DNA of 64,000 bases from Rhizobium tropici CIAT 899 (GCF_000330885.1 NC_020060.1:1-64000); one strand, 5' to 3'. Counted from the first letter of the stretch, positions 42,467 through 52,349 are shown. Notes: generated from the letters alone by a model not told the origin. Translations and numbers: made by a program.

Positions 42467-44251
42467 ATGCGTCTAAGCAAATTAAGCGTTCGAAATTTTC
42501 GAAATTTTCAGTCCGTTGACATCCCGCTCTCGGACAATGTCGTCTTGTTGGGCGAAAACCGTGTTGGCAAGAGCAATCTCCTCTTCGCCATCCGGTTGAT
42601 ACTTGATTCAACGCTCCCGGATTCGGCCCGTCAGCTCAAACTGTCCGATTTCTGGGACGGGGCAGCTGCCCCCTACGAGGATGCGATCGAAGTTCATCTA
42701 GAACTCGCAGACTTCGCGAGCGACCTTGGCCTTCTGGCGATGCTTTCTGAGTTCAGGCCTGCGGATAATCCCACGATCGCGCGCCTCACCTATATCTTCC
42801 GCAAGAAGGCCGATATCAAAGGCGCGCCACAGTCGAGCGACGACTGCGAGTTTCTCGTGTTCGGCGGCGGTGTTGAGTCGCGGACCGTGCCGAGCAAGGT
42901 CCGTCGACGCATTGCGATTGATATGCTCGATGCCTTGCGTGATGCCGAAGGCCAGCTTGGTACATGGAGAAGTTCACCTCTGCGTCCCCTCCTCGAAGAC
43001 GCAATCGCGGGAGTGACGCGAGCGGAGCTCAATGCCGTCGCGGTTGAACTCGACAAGGCGACGAAGGCGCTCGAGGCGTTTCCGACGATCAAAGATCTGG
43101 AAGAGGAGCTGCGCACCGGCATTCTGAATCTTTCCGGCAAGGCGCACGATATCGATGCGCGGCTCAGGTTTGCGCCCTCCGATCCGTTGCGGCTCTTCCG
43201 AGCTATCGCCATGTTCATTGACGGCGGCAAGCGTGGTATTGCAGAGGCAAGCCTCGGATCGGCCAATGTCGCATTACTCGCGCTGAAGCTTGCTGAATTT
43301 GCCTGGCGCCGGAAGAAAAATGAGCGAAATTTCTCGCTTTTGTGCATAGAGGAGCCTGAGGCCCACCTCCATCCGCAACTGCAGCGTTCGGTGTTCAAAA
43401 AACTCCTCGCCGGCGGGGATGCAGCACAATCGCTGATCGTCACCAGCCATTCGCCGACGCTCGCTGCGGTCACTCCGTTGCGGTCAATCATTCACCTGAG
43501 GACGCGCGATCAGTCGACGCGCGCATTTTCGCTGGCAGAGTTGCCTGTCACGCCTGATGAGCTCGACGACCTGGAGAACTATATTGATGCCACGCGTGCG
43601 GAACTGCTGTTCGCCCGTGGCGTGATCTTCGTGGAGGGGGACGCCGAGGAGGCTTTGGTACCAGTGTTTTCCTCGGCCTTGGGCCATGGGCTCGACGATC
43701 TCGGCATAAGCGTATGCAATGTAGCCGGTACGAACTTCTCACCATATGTCAAATTGGCCGAATCTCTTGGCATGCCCTACGCGGTGATCACCGACTGGGA
43801 TCCGTTGGACGGCACGAAATTACCCCTCGGCAAGACACGCACGCTGGACCTCTGGGATGACATCCTGAAGGTCCGCAAGCAGCCTGCGGTCAATCCCGTG
43901 CAGCGAGGTCAATGGGAAGCGCTCGACTTTGCCGCGTTCGCATCAATGGTTGCACCTGCCGGGATCTTTCTTAACGAGCAGACGTTCGAGGTGTCAGTTG
44001 CAAACACGCCGTCCCTTTTGAGTCCTCTCCTCGATATCCTCGGCGCCCAAGGTTTCGGATCGATCCGAACCAAACGCATCGCCTCTTGGCGATCGGGTAC
44101 GGCTTCCGTTGATCCCGCGCAACTGCTGGCTATGATCGCGGATATCGGCAAAGGCCGGCTCAGCGCAAAACTATCGAAAAAAGCGGTCGGCCTGACCCCA
44201 CCGAAGTACATTGCCGATGCAATTGCGTACGTGGTGAGCCGTGTCCAGTAG
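42467..44251 (+). CDS. gajA: GajA-like OLD-family ATPase-nuclease (Gabija)
   Basis: 594 residues from ATG 42467 behind CGGAAAG; an in-frame ATG at 42431 would add 12. Walker A GENRVGKS (29-36), Walker B LLCIEEPEAHLHP (291-303), TSHSP, then a TOPRIM domain with Glu390 (IFVEGDAEEALV) and Asp443-x-Asp445 (VITDWDP). The length and order match GajA, the DNA-nicking nuclease of Gabija. The UvrD-type gene overlapping its 3' end by 11 bp is the expected partner GajB. Confidence 0.87.
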   Translation: MRLSKLSVRNFRNFQSVDIPLSDNVVLLGENRVGKSNLLFAIRLILDSTLPDSARQLKLSDFWDGAAAPYEDAIEVHLELADFASDLGLLAMLSEFRPADNPTIARLTYIFRKKADIKGAPQSSDDCEFLVFGGGVESRTVPSKVRRRIAIDMLDALRDAEGQLGTWRSSPLRPLLEDAIAGVTRAELNAVAVELDKATKALEAFPTIKDLEEELRTGILNLSGKAHDIDARLRFAPSDPLRLFRAIAMFIDGGKRGIAEASLGSANVALLALKLAEFAWRRKKNERNFSLLCIEEPEAHLHPQLQRSVFKKLLAGGDAAQSLIVTSHSPTLAAVTPLRSIIHLRTRDQSTRAFSLAELPVTPDELDDLENYIDATRAELLFARGVIFVEGDAEEALVPVFSSALGHGLDDLGISVCNVAGTNFSPYVKLAESLGMPYAVITDWDPLDGTKLPLGKTRTLDLWDDILKVRKQPAVNPVQRGQWEALDFAAFASMVAPAGIFLNEQTFEVSVANTPSLLSPLLDILGAQGFGSIRTKRIASWRSGTASVDPAQLLAMIADIGKGRLSAKLSKKAVGLTPPKYIADAIAYVVSRVQ

Positions 44252-46019
44252 TCAGCAACTGCTTAGCGCGATCAACGAATTGAGCACCAATCCGGAGCAA
44301 GTCGCAGCTGTGCGCGAGACGGGCCACTGCGTCGTTCTGGCCGGACCAGGAAGTGGCAAGACGAAGACGCTGACGACAGCGATGGCCCGCGCTCTGTCTG
44401 ACGACATCATTGAACCTCGCGGGGTTGCTTGCATCACCTACAACAATGAGTGCGCAATTGAGCTTGAGACACGCCTTGCCCGCCTTGGGATCGAAAGTGG
44501 TGATCGAGCCTTCATCGGAACCGTGCATGGATTCGCTCTGAGCCAGGTCATAGCGCCGTACGCCCGATGCGTACCGATCGGACTGCCTGCAGAGTTTCAG
44601 GTGGCGACCCGTGCCCAGACACGAGCTGCGGTGGAGGCGGCCTACGCGACCGCGATCGGCGGTAGCGACGACCCTCATCGTCGATGGAACTTTGCGTCGG
44701 AAAAGCGGCGACGGGACGTTGATCGCAGCCGGCCAGACTGGCTAGGCCGCAATCCGGAGCTCGCCGTGTTCATTGAGGCTTATGAGAACGAGCTTCGACG
44801 GCAAGGCTTGATCGATTTCGACGATATGCCGCTCCTGGCGTATCGCATGATCAAGGAGCACGACTGGATCAGAGATGCACTTCACGCGCGCTTCCCCGTC
44901 TTGTTCGTCGACGAATATCAGGATCTCGGCCATGCATTGCACGAGCTTGTCCTTTTATTGTGTTTTGGCGGGGGCATTCGCTTGTTTGCGGTCGGCGATT
45001 CCGACCAATCCATATACGGGTTCACTGGTGCAAACCCCGAACTGCTCGATAGCTTGACCCAACGCTGCGATGTCCGCACCATCAGACTGCGCTTCAACTA
45101 CCGGTCTGGCGGGAAAATCGTGCGAGCGTCGCTCGGCGCATTGGGAGAGGAGCGTGATTATCGCGAGGCAGAAGGAGCTCCAGAGGGAGAGTTGACATTC
45201 TGGCCGGTGACGCTCGGCCTTGATGTGCAGGCACAAGCGATTGCCGACACTGTCATTCCCGATCTGGAAAAGAGAGGCTTCGCACTTGACGAAATAGCCG
45301 TGCTGTATCGCGCTGCATATCTCGGGGACAAGATTGCCGAAGCCTTGAAGCGGGCCGGCACGCCCTTTGTACGCAGCGACGGAAACGCACTGGTCAGGCG
45401 GAGTTCGCGACTTTCCCGGTTTATCGAGGATTGCGCGCGTTGGGTCGTTGGTGGCTGGAAAAGTGCTGACCCGCGGTATAGCCGCCTGCTTCAGCAAGCG
45501 TTGAAGATCGTCTACGGCGCTCAAGTTAGGCCTGACGAAGAACAACTTCTTTCGGATCAGCTCATCGGCTTTCTCCAAGCTACGATCAACTCCAGCGACA
45601 CCACCCACACCTGGCTACAACTTTTCGACAGCGAGCTTATTGCACATTGGCGGACGATTGCGCGAAACGCAGAGCAAGAATGGGAGGTCTGTGCCGAGAT
45701 GATCCGCAATACTGACCCTGTGGCCGACCTCGATATCCCGCTCGCCCATCTCGCCGGCCGTTTAGAGGGAACCGGTCGCGTGAACCTGAGCACGCTGCAT
45801 AGTGCGAAGGGCAGGGAGTTTGATGCCGTCGTCATGTATGGCGTGAATGCAAGCGATTTTCCCAGTCAACGCGATCGGCAGAGTACCGTTGCGCTCCGTG
45901 AAGCGCGCCGTCTTTTCTACGTTGGCGTGACGCGCCCACGGCGGGAACTTGCAATGGTCTATCAAGAGCACCATCACTCACCTTGGGTGAAGGAGCTCTT
46001 CGACAGAAGTCAAAAATAG
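44241..46019 (+). CDS. gajB: GajB-like UvrD/Rep superfamily 1 helicase (Gabija)
   Basis: 592 residues, longer than the roughly 490 of the Bacillus cereus GajB. SF1A helicase motifs: I GPGSGKT (35-41), Ia ITYNNECAIELETR, II VDEYQD (223-228), III GDSDQSIYGFTGA, IV FNYRSGG, V STLHSAKGREFDAVV and VI VGVTRPRREL. In Gabija, GajB senses or amplifies DNA termini made by GajA and depletes nucleotides. It overlaps gajA by 11 bp and is the last gene of the plus-strand defence array. A stand-alone helicase-OLD pair outside Gabija is the alternative. Confidence 0.87.
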   Translation: MSSSQQLLSAINELSTNPEQVAAVRETGHCVVLAGPGSGKTKTLTTAMARALSDDIIEPRGVACITYNNECAIELETRLARLGIESGDRAFIGTVHGFALSQVIAPYARCVPIGLPAEFQVATRAQTRAAVEAAYATAIGGSDDPHRRWNFASEKRRRDVDRSRPDWLGRNPELAVFIEAYENELRRQGLIDFDDMPLLAYRMIKEHDWIRDALHARFPVLFVDEYQDLGHALHELVLLLCFGGGIRLFAVGDSDQSIYGFTGANPELLDSLTQRCDVRTIRLRFNYRSGGKIVRASLGALGEERDYREAEGAPEGELTFWPVTLGLDVQAQAIADTVIPDLEKRGFALDEIAVLYRAAYLGDKIAEALKRAGTPFVRSDGNALVRRSSRLSRFIEDCARWVVGGWKSADPRYSRLLQQALKIVYGAQVRPDEEQLLSDQLIGFLQATINSSDTTHTWLQLFDSELIAHWRTIARNAEQEWEVCAEMIRNTDPVADLDIPLAHLAGRLEGTGRVNLSTLHSAKGREFDAVVMYGVNASDFPSQRDRQSTVALREARRLFYVGVTRPRRELAMVYQEHHHSPWVKELFDRSQK

Positions 46020-46122
46020 GAACTTTTCGTCGGAGATCCACGCTCGGGGATGTAGGCCGCCGCCTTCGATCTTGGCATCGCCGACTGCGATTGAAGTCAC
46101 GGCCTGCGATGCCGGACCATAT

Positions 46123-47271
46123 TCACAAAGTTATGCTCTCATCGATCTCGACGTTGACATCCTCGCTCTCGAAACCGGGCCATTCCGGGTTGAAGAATTC
46201 GACTGATGCGCCGTGACTTACCGTCAGGCCGTTAAATCCGTCTGTCGCCCATACAAACACCGCCTGGACCTGATTTGCTAGTTCGGCCGTGTTCATCCCC
46301 AGCTTGATCTCGACTGCATAAACCGCGCACGCACGGGAATCGCAATAAACAGATGAAACCCGCGGGAGGATTGAAGGGCTCATAGCGTCAACGACGTTCT
46401 TCATCGTCTCGAACTCATGCTTGACCGAAAATCGACTGCTCAACGTGACGCCACGATATTCCAGTTCGTCATATGACACTTTTTCGCCGCTATCCGCGCG
46501 GTCCAATTCATACTGGCGTCTGAGTTGGGCGGCGAGGTCGGCGCTGACTTCAAAGGTCGGAACAGGCGGCTCCTTCTGGCTGTTCCATGCCCGAGCTCGC
46601 CGAACGATTTCATCCGGAATACCATCAAGGCGCGGCGCTAGAATGATGGTTTGCCGTTCTGAGACCTGAATAATCTGAGAGGCGATTAATGCAGCGACCT
46701 CTCTATCGAAATCCGCTCTCTCCGCCAACGTTGGCAGAAGCGAACCCGGTTGGTTCTCGAATACGATCGACAAGGTTTCCGGGTCAAGCCTGGGCAAGTA
46801 ATCTTCATGCCCCTCAATGTTCAGAAGCATTCCGGCCACGATCTCCAGGCGCAACCTTTGGCCGCGGCCTGAGCCCGGCATCAGGATAGGAGAATGTTTT
46901 CTGTGAACGAGTTCTAGGCTGGCGCAGTAGGGGATGACATTCCGTACCCAGTTTTCCGAAGAGTCCCTCGTGTTCGCGCCTGTATGGCCGCTGTCTCGGA
47001 GGTACGACCGAATGGGGAAGTGGCAAGGCATCGGCAAATGCTGTAGAAGCGCACCCCAGAAATCGAACGGCGGTCTTGGCTGGATGCTGCTCACCAATTT
47101 CCTGCTGAGGTCATACCAGTCCACAAATCCACCGGCTCGGGCGACCGCTGTTTGGCATTTTGCGAGAGAATAGATTAGGCCACTCGCTGAAAGAATTCGC
47201 TTGAGATGCTTTGCTTGGTTCTTGGCGCCGTCGAGCGTCGAATACATGGGTGCATCCTTCGTTCCGGCCAT
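46123..47271 (-). CDS. Unrecognised 382-residue protein in the defence island
   Basis: The N-terminal 55 residues (TLDGAKNQAKHLKRILSASG, AKCQTAVARAGGFVDWYDLS) resemble the short helical domain at the start of many phage- and plasmid-linked hypothetical proteins, where a repeated A-x-x-L pattern ends in GFxDWxxL. The rest matches nothing I know: no transmembrane segment, Walker motif or nuclease signature is evident. A second likely start is MYSTLDG at 47247. It is convergent with gajB across 103 bp. It may be an uncharacterised defence or regulatory protein; function is not assigned. Confidence 0.6.
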   Translation of the reverse strand: MAGTKDAPMYSTLDGAKNQAKHLKRILSASGLIYSLAKCQTAVARAGGFVDWYDLSRKLVSSIQPRPPFDFWGALLQHLPMPCHFPIRSYLRDSGHTGANTRDSSENWVRNVIPYCASLELVHRKHSPILMPGSGRGQRLRLEIVAGMLLNIEGHEDYLPRLDPETLSIVFENQPGSLLPTLAERADFDREVAALIASQIIQVSERQTIILAPRLDGIPDEIVRRARAWNSQKEPPVPTFEVSADLAAQLRRQYELDRADSGEKVSYDELEYRGVTLSSRFSVKHEFETMKNVVDAMSPSILPRVSSVYCDSRACAVYAVEIKLGMNTAELANQVQAVFVWATDGFNGLTVSHGASVEFFNPEWPGFESEDVNVEIDESITL

Positions 47272-47900
47272 ATCGACGCGCTGCTCGTCTCAGGCGGCCG
47301 GACTAGGTTGCGGTCACGTGAGCTGAATATTGAAGAACGTTGGATCAGAAACCCTTCGCCTGGCAGCGGCCATGCCGACGTTAGCGGCAGAATCAGAGGA
47401 TAGCGCATCTTTGTTGTTCAACACAAGAAGATCGTTTTTCGCCGCGCACGATGGCTATCGCGGACGGCTTCACGAAGTACGGAAAGTGTAAAGCATGCCA
47501 CACACACGAAGTCGAAGGGGCGTCGCCGGCAGACTGAGACAGCACCAGAGATCGAGCCAGCCGATTTGTCTCCGCTCGCGCTGCTGCTTCCCACGGTATC
47601 GAGGTCACCCATCCATGTTTCGATGAGCAAGACCATAAGCGCCCATATGCACGCTGACTACCGCCGACTGCAACCGACTGATTTTCCCTCGACGATAGTC
47701 TCAGCTTCCAACTCGTGCTCTGGCCGCCTTCTCCTCGAAGAAGCAGTTTGAACGCTATCTCGCTCGTGTTGTCCGCGATGATGGTGGTGTCGATTGGGAT
47801 GTCGGTCGCAATACTGCTTGTGGCTGTGAATTGAGCGTCCGGTTCTTGTTGGGTGGATACAAATATTGCACGCTCTTCGGAGTATTTAGAGAGCGAGTCG
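47272..47900. other. Intergenic stretch, no supported gene
   Basis: About 630 bp between the unrecognised gene and the Schlafen-like gene. A 177-residue open frame exists on the minus strand (47393-47926) but its composition is Ser/Ala/Arg-rich, it has no ribosome binding site and it overlaps the start of the Schlafen-like gene. I regard it as chance. Confidence 0.4.
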
Positions 47901-49083
47901 ATGTTTGCGAGAGAGTTCGACGACATAGCACTTTCCGATCTTCAAGCACTTGTTGAAGAGGGAATCCCTGAAGGCAGACAACTAGAATTCAAGCGCGATC
48001 ATTATGGGCGCAAAGACGAAGACCGGCGAGAGTTTGCTGCGGATGTATCCGCCATGGCCAACGCTGTGGGCGGGTATCTTGTGATCGGACTCGACGAGCG
48101 GAACGGAATAGCATCAGACGTCAGCGGCGTTGCGACGCCAGATCCTGATGGCTTGGTTCGAGCGGTTTCCGATACCATTCGAACGTCGTTCGAACCGCCA
48201 ATCCTCGAATTTCGGGTGAAATGGATTGCTATCGAGGGTGAACGCGGCGTTCTCGTCATCAAGATGGCGCGGAGCTGGAGTGCCCCCCCCCGAGTAAACC
48301 GTCGCCAAGGACTATCGCTTTTTCATCCGCGACGAAAACGGAAAGCATCCGATGTCAGTAGAAGAGTTGCGGCGAGCGTTTCTATTTGCATCCGAGGTCG
48401 AAGAGAGGATCAGACGCTTTAGAACAGAACGGCTGGAAATCCTGACCAACAACGAGGGACCTCTGGCGGTTGGCGCCGATGGAGAGACTCGGCTGGTCAT
48501 GCAAGTCGTGCCACGAGCCTCATTCACAGAGAGCATTTCACTCTCGTTTGATGAACGTGGTGGAACGATGTGGCCGTGGCCTCTCGGCGCTAGCGGCGCA
48601 AATCCAATGTACTCGCTCGACGGTCTCGTCGCTTACTCGGGGCCGGAGGAGCAATCTGGTACCGTCCGCGCATTTTCGACGCTTTTTCGCAATGGTATCG
48701 CGGAGGCCGTTGCAAAGTTGAATGTCGGCGGGAAGGACGGTCAACGCAACATTTATCTGACCGGTGTGGAGCAAGGGATAGCCTCCGGTATTCGGCAGAT
48801 CCTGGGAGAATACAAACGGCGGTCGATCCCCGCGCCATACACGATTTTCGTGAGCCTCATTGGTATTCGTGGAGTTTCGGCCCCGATTGATGAGTGGCGG
48901 GGCAGCATCAATTATCCGTATCGTTCTGACCGGATCATGCTGCCCGAACTCAATATTGATGCGAGAGGCGCAGCGGATGTTCCAGAGAATACCCTTAAGC
49001 CTTTATTTGATCTCATGTGGAATGCGTTTGGTCAGCGCGGATCACCTAGTTACGACGAGTCGGGAAAACACGTCCGACGCTGA
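47901..49083 (+). pseudogene. Schlafen/AlbA_2-type protein split by a frameshift
   Basis: ATG 47901 (an in-frame GTG lies at 47853). The AlbA_2 (Schlafen_2) domain reads EGRQLEFKRDHYGRK, EFAADVSAMANAVGGYLVIG and GVLVIKMARSWSAPPRV. The reading frame then breaks at about 48295, and the next frame continues TVAKDYRFFIRDENGKHPMS and VEELRRAFLFASEVEERIRR to the stop at 49083. One extra A in GTAAACC (48296-48298) explains the shift exactly; a nine-C run just before (48283-48291) makes sequencing error or slippage possible. Rejoined length is about 393 residues. AlbA_2 proteins occur in RNA-targeting or ATP-binding defence contexts; the function here is unknown. Confidence 0.75.
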
Positions 49084-49377
49084 ACGCCGCCGTTTTCCTC
49101 TATCCCTATCGGGCTTTAATGTGATGCAATGAAACTGCATGGATTCTTCGGCTTTTGAGCCTGAATATATTGACGGTATTCCTCTTTTGAGGCGTCTACT
49201 CATTTGAGTGCGCTGGTTACCTGTGAAATTATGTTTTTTCAATAGTTTAGCTAGAGCGAACTGCATGCCGCAGGTTCGAGTCCAGTCAAGGCGACGACCC
49301 TGGTTCACCCAAATCGCGAGATCGCCCGATCTCTCACCCATAGAAGACTGTCTGTGGGGCTTCCCGTTTTGCAATCT
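49084..49377. other. Intergenic, no supported gene
   Basis: AT-richer than its surroundings. CAGGTTCGAGTCC (about 49271-49283) looks like a tRNA T-arm but no acceptor stem or other arms can be built around it, so it is at most a tRNA scar. Confidence 0.4.
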
Positions 49378-49398
49378 CCCGCTCCCGCCGTGAGCGGG
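49378..49398 (-). terminator. Hairpin downstream of the OYE operon
   Basis: CCCGCTC and GAGCGGG form a perfect 7-bp stem with a 7-nt loop, about 50 bp beyond the OYE stop. No T-run is visible on the minus strand, so its role as terminator is uncertain. Confidence 0.4.
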
Positions 49399-49447
49399 CG
49401 CAGGTCGTTGACTGGACAAAGCCCGAGCAAAGATATGAGTCGGTGTT

Positions 49448-50563
49448 TTATGCCAGATTAAGCGTTGTGTAGTCGGTGTAGCCCTCATGGCCAGGGGTGT
49501 ACAACGTCGCCATGTCCAAGGGGTTGAGAGGCGCCCCTGTCTGCATGCGCGCCACCAGATCCGGGTTGGCGATGAAGGGGCGGCCAACAGCAATCAAATC
49601 CGCCTGACCTTCCTTAAGTGCACGCTCGGCGCTTTCCTGGTCGAAGCCACCGGCCAGGATCAATAGGCCCTTGAACGCGCTGCGCAGGTGTAACTTCAGC
49701 TCGGCAGGCACTGGAGGGGCACCCAAGGCAGAATGGTCCAGAAGGTGGACGTAAAGAATGCCGAGCTGCGACAGTTCCTTGACGAGCGCCAGATACTGGG
49801 CTTCGACATCGGGGTAGCCGCCCGTGCCGTTCAACACGCCGAACGGTGACAGGCGAATCCCAACACGGTCTGCGCCAATGGCGGCAACAGTGGCGCGAAC
49901 CACTTCCAGCGCAAAACGGTTACGGCCATGCAGACCGTCCCCATACCCATCGGTACGCCGGTTGACGCTGGCGTTCAGGAACTGCTCAATCAAATAGCCA
50001 TTGGCCGCGTGCAGCTCGACACCATCGAAACCCGCCTCGATAGCCAGTTGCGCCGACCGAGCGTACTCCACTACCGCGTGGGCGATGTCCTCCGTGGTCA
50101 TGGCGCGCGGCGCGCTGTGCGGCTGCATGCCCGACGAGTCGGTGTGGATCTCGCCGGGGCAAATGTCCGCAGTCGGTCCCAGAACTTCAGCACCCGACAG
50201 CAGGTTGTCCGCATGAGCCACGCGACCGGTATGCATCAGCTGCACAAAGATCTTGCCGCCCTGTGCGTGGACAGCCTGCGTCACTTGCTTCCAACCCTGC
50301 ACATGGGCTTGGTTGAAGAGGCCCGGAATGCGTGGATAGCCCAGCCCATTGGGTGAGGGCGAGGTGCCCTCGGTGACGATCAGGCCGGCTGTGGCCCGTT
50401 GGCTGTAGTATTCGGCAATCAGGGCGTTCGGTGTGTTGTGTTCCACGGCGCGGTGTCGCGTCATAGGCGCCATCACGATGTGATTGCGCAACTGTAGGGA
50501 GGGATTAACGAAGGGTGTAAAGAGCATGTCGGGCTTTCTGTCGATGCGGGATTCATACGTCAT
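49448..50563 (-). CDS. Alkene reductase of the Old Yellow Enzyme family (NemA-like)
   Basis: 371 residues from ATG 50563, or 359 from ATG 50527 (MLFTPFVNPS, the usual family start). FMN-barrel signatures: LRNHIVMAPMTRHRA, VQLMHTGRVAH, FDGVELHAANGYLIEQFLN (His/Asn pair) and VNRRTDGYGDGLHGRNRF, and LIAVGRPFIANPDL. It reduces electrophilic alkenes, nitrate esters or quinones with NADPH. The ATG lies 1 bp after the SDR stop, so the genes are coupled. Together with the SDR and zinc-type reductase it forms a TetR-controlled operon like nemRA of enterobacteria. Confidence 0.92.
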   Translation of the reverse strand: MTYESRIDRKPDMLFTPFVNPSLQLRNHIVMAPMTRHRAVEHNTPNALIAEYYSQRATAGLIVTEGTSPSPNGLGYPRIPGLFNQAHVQGWKQVTQAVHAQGGKIFVQLMHTGRVAHADNLLSGAEVLGPTADICPGEIHTDSSGMQPHSAPRAMTTEDIAHAVVEYARSAQLAIEAGFDGVELHAANGYLIEQFLNASVNRRTDGYGDGLHGRNRFALEVVRATVAAIGADRVGIRLSPFGVLNGTGGYPDVEAQYLALVKELSQLGILYVHLLDHSALGAPPVPAELKLHLRSAFKGLLILAGGFDQESAERALKEGQADLIAVGRPFIANPDLVARMQTGAPLNPLDMATLYTPGHEGYTDYTTLNLA

Positions 50564-50564
50564 T

Positions 50565-51269
50565 TCACTGGGCCTGGGGAAGGTAGGCCGGGCGCGGGGC
50601 CGTCAAGCCTCGCCGAACCTGTTCGGTGAACGCGTCAGCCAGCACCTCGTCGGCGCCGTCAGCCAGACCGTCGAGTGCGCGCTGAACGATCTCTTCGGGG
50701 CTGGTCTTCGGAATCTCGAAGCCGCGCGTGAGGTCGGTATCGACGCCGGCCATGTGCAGGCCCAGAACCTGGGTCTTCTGGCTGGCCAACTCGTGGCGCA
50801 AGGCATTGGTCAAAGACCATGCCGCTGACTTGCTCGCCGAATAGGCAGCCAGCTCCGCGCCGTTAATCCACGAGGCCACCGACAGCACATTGATCAATGC
50901 GCCACCGCCGTTGCTATTGAGCACGGGTGCAAAGGCCTTGCTCACGTTCAGCACGCCGAAGAAGTTGGTCTCGAAGATGCGTCGGGCCACCTCTTCGCTG
51001 TCATCGGCGAGAAAGCCACCCACCTGGGCTATCCCGGCGTTGTTGATCACCAGGTTCACGTCGGTGGCCACCCGTGCTGCAGCCGCGATCTCTTCAGGCT
51101 TGGTGACATCAAGCCGCAAGGCATGCACGCCCGGCAGCGTCACAGTGGCAGGGTCCCGTGCGGCGGCGTAGACCTTGCGGGCGCCACGTGCGAGAAGCTC
51201 GCGGGCAAATGCGAGGCCGATGCCACGGTTGGCACCGGTGACGAGGACGACAGAGTTTTCAATGTTCAT
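50565..51269 (-). CDS. Short-chain dehydrogenase/reductase
   Basis: 234 residues. VLVTGANRGIGLAFARELLA, LVINNAGIAQVGGFL, INVLSVASWINGAELAAYSA and SKSAAWSLTNALRHEL (YxxxK) are complete. It is the middle gene of the reductase operon between the zinc-type reductase (78-bp gap) and the OYE (1-bp gap). It likely reduces carbonyl products of the same electrophile pathway; the substrate is not known. Confidence 0.9.
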   Translation of the reverse strand: MNIENSVVLVTGANRGIGLAFARELLARGARKVYAAARDPATVTLPGVHALRLDVTKPEEIAAAARVATDVNLVINNAGIAQVGGFLADDSEEVARRIFETNFFGVLNVSKAFAPVLNSNGGGALINVLSVASWINGAELAAYSASKSAAWSLTNALRHELASQKTQVLGLHMAGVDTDLTRGFEIPKTSPEEIVQRALDGLADGADEVLADAFTEQVRRGLTAPRPAYLPQAQ

Positions 51270-51347
51270 GGAAGGCTCCAGTTGATTGGTTCAGTTTTCA
51301 AGTGAATTAGTCATGTTTCGGAGGGTGCTGCGTCGTTCTGTGGGACG

Positions 51348-52349
51348 TCATCGCATCTTGATCACCACCTTGCCTTTGGCCCGGCCGCTTTCGACATAAG
51401 CCAGGGCTTCGTTGGTGGATTCGAAGGGGAAGACCTTGTCGACCACCGGGCGGATGGCGCCTGCCTCGATGAGCGATGCGATCCGACGAAGCTGGCTTCC
51501 GTTGCCCTTCATGAACAGAAAGGTGTAGCTGACCCCGAGGCGACGTGCTTTGCGGCGAACGCTGAAACTTAGCGCTCTGAAGATCTGTCTCACTGGCCAC
51601 GACGCTTTGATATTCTTGCCAAACTGCAGGTCCGGTGGCGCGGTGATGGACACGACGTGACCGCCAGGCTTGAGCACGCCCATGGACGTCTTCAATGTCT
51701 TTTCATCCTGACTGTTCAGCACCACGTCGTAGTCGCGCAGCTGATCTTCAAAGGCGTCTTTGCGGTAATCGATCACGACATCCGCGCCCAGGCTTTTCAC
51801 CAGCGCCTCGTTGCCGGCGCTGGTGGTGGTGGCCACGGTGGCGCCCAGGTGCTTGGCCAACTGGATCGCAAATGTTCCGACGCCGCCGGAACCCGCCTGG
51901 ATGAATACCTTCTGCCCCTTCTGAAGCTTTGCTTTCTCGACCAGCGCCTGCCATGCCGTCAAACCGACCAGGGGGATCGAGGCGGCCTCCTCCATGGTGA
52001 TGTTCTTAGGCTTGAGCGCCACGGTATCCTCATTGACCGCAACGAGCTCTGCAAAGGTTCCGATGCGCAGGTCACGGGGCCTCGCGTAAACCTCGTCGCC
52101 CACCTTGAATTGACGAGCGCGGGCACCGACACGAACCACCACACCGGCCACGTCGTGCCCGAGGATGAAGGGGGTGCGGTAAGGCAGGATGAGCTTGAAC
52201 TCGCCGTTGCGCACTTTGGCGTCGATGAGATTGACGGCTGACGCGTAGACCTCGATCAACACCTCGTCGGCCATTAGTTCCGGTTCTGGCACGTCAACAG
52301 CCCGCAAAGGCTCCCGCTTGCCGTAACGATCCACGATGAAAGCTTTCAT
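51348..52349 (-). CDS. NAD(P)-dependent zinc-type (MDR) quinone oxidoreductase-like protein
   Basis: 333 residues. The GroES-like N-terminus has TPFILGHDVAGVVVRVGARA, and the Rossmann part has VFIQAGSGGVGTFAIQLAKH followed by GADVVIDYRKDAF. The catalytic zinc cysteines of alcohol dehydrogenase are absent, so it belongs with quinone oxidoreductases/enone reductases. First gene of the operon; a palindromic TetR operator lies 62 bp upstream inside its promoter. Confidence 0.9.
   Translation of the reverse strand: MKAFIVDRYGKREPLRAVDVPEPELMADEVLIEVYASAVNLIDAKVRNGEFKLILPYRTPFILGHDVAGVVVRVGARARQFKVGDEVYARPRDLRIGTFAELVAVNEDTVALKPKNITMEEAASIPLVGLTAWQALVEKAKLQKGQKVFIQAGSGGVGTFAIQLAKHLGATVATTTSAGNEALVKSLGADVVIDYRKDAFEDQLRDYDVVLNSQDEKTLKTSMGVLKPGGHVVSITAPPDLQFGKNIKASWPVRQIFRALSFSVRRKARRLGVSYTFLFMKGNGSQLRRIASLIEAGAIRPVVDKVFPFESTNEALAYVESGRAKGKVVIKMR

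Noticed and set aside
47393..47926. 177-residue open frame on the minus strand in a gene-free stretch
   Set aside because: No ribosome binding site, Ser/Ala/Arg-rich composition, overlaps the Schlafen-like gene start; likely chance.
49263..49290. tRNA T-arm-like sequence CAGGTTCGAGTCC
   Set aside because: No acceptor, D or anticodon arm can be built around it, and one T-stem pair mismatches.
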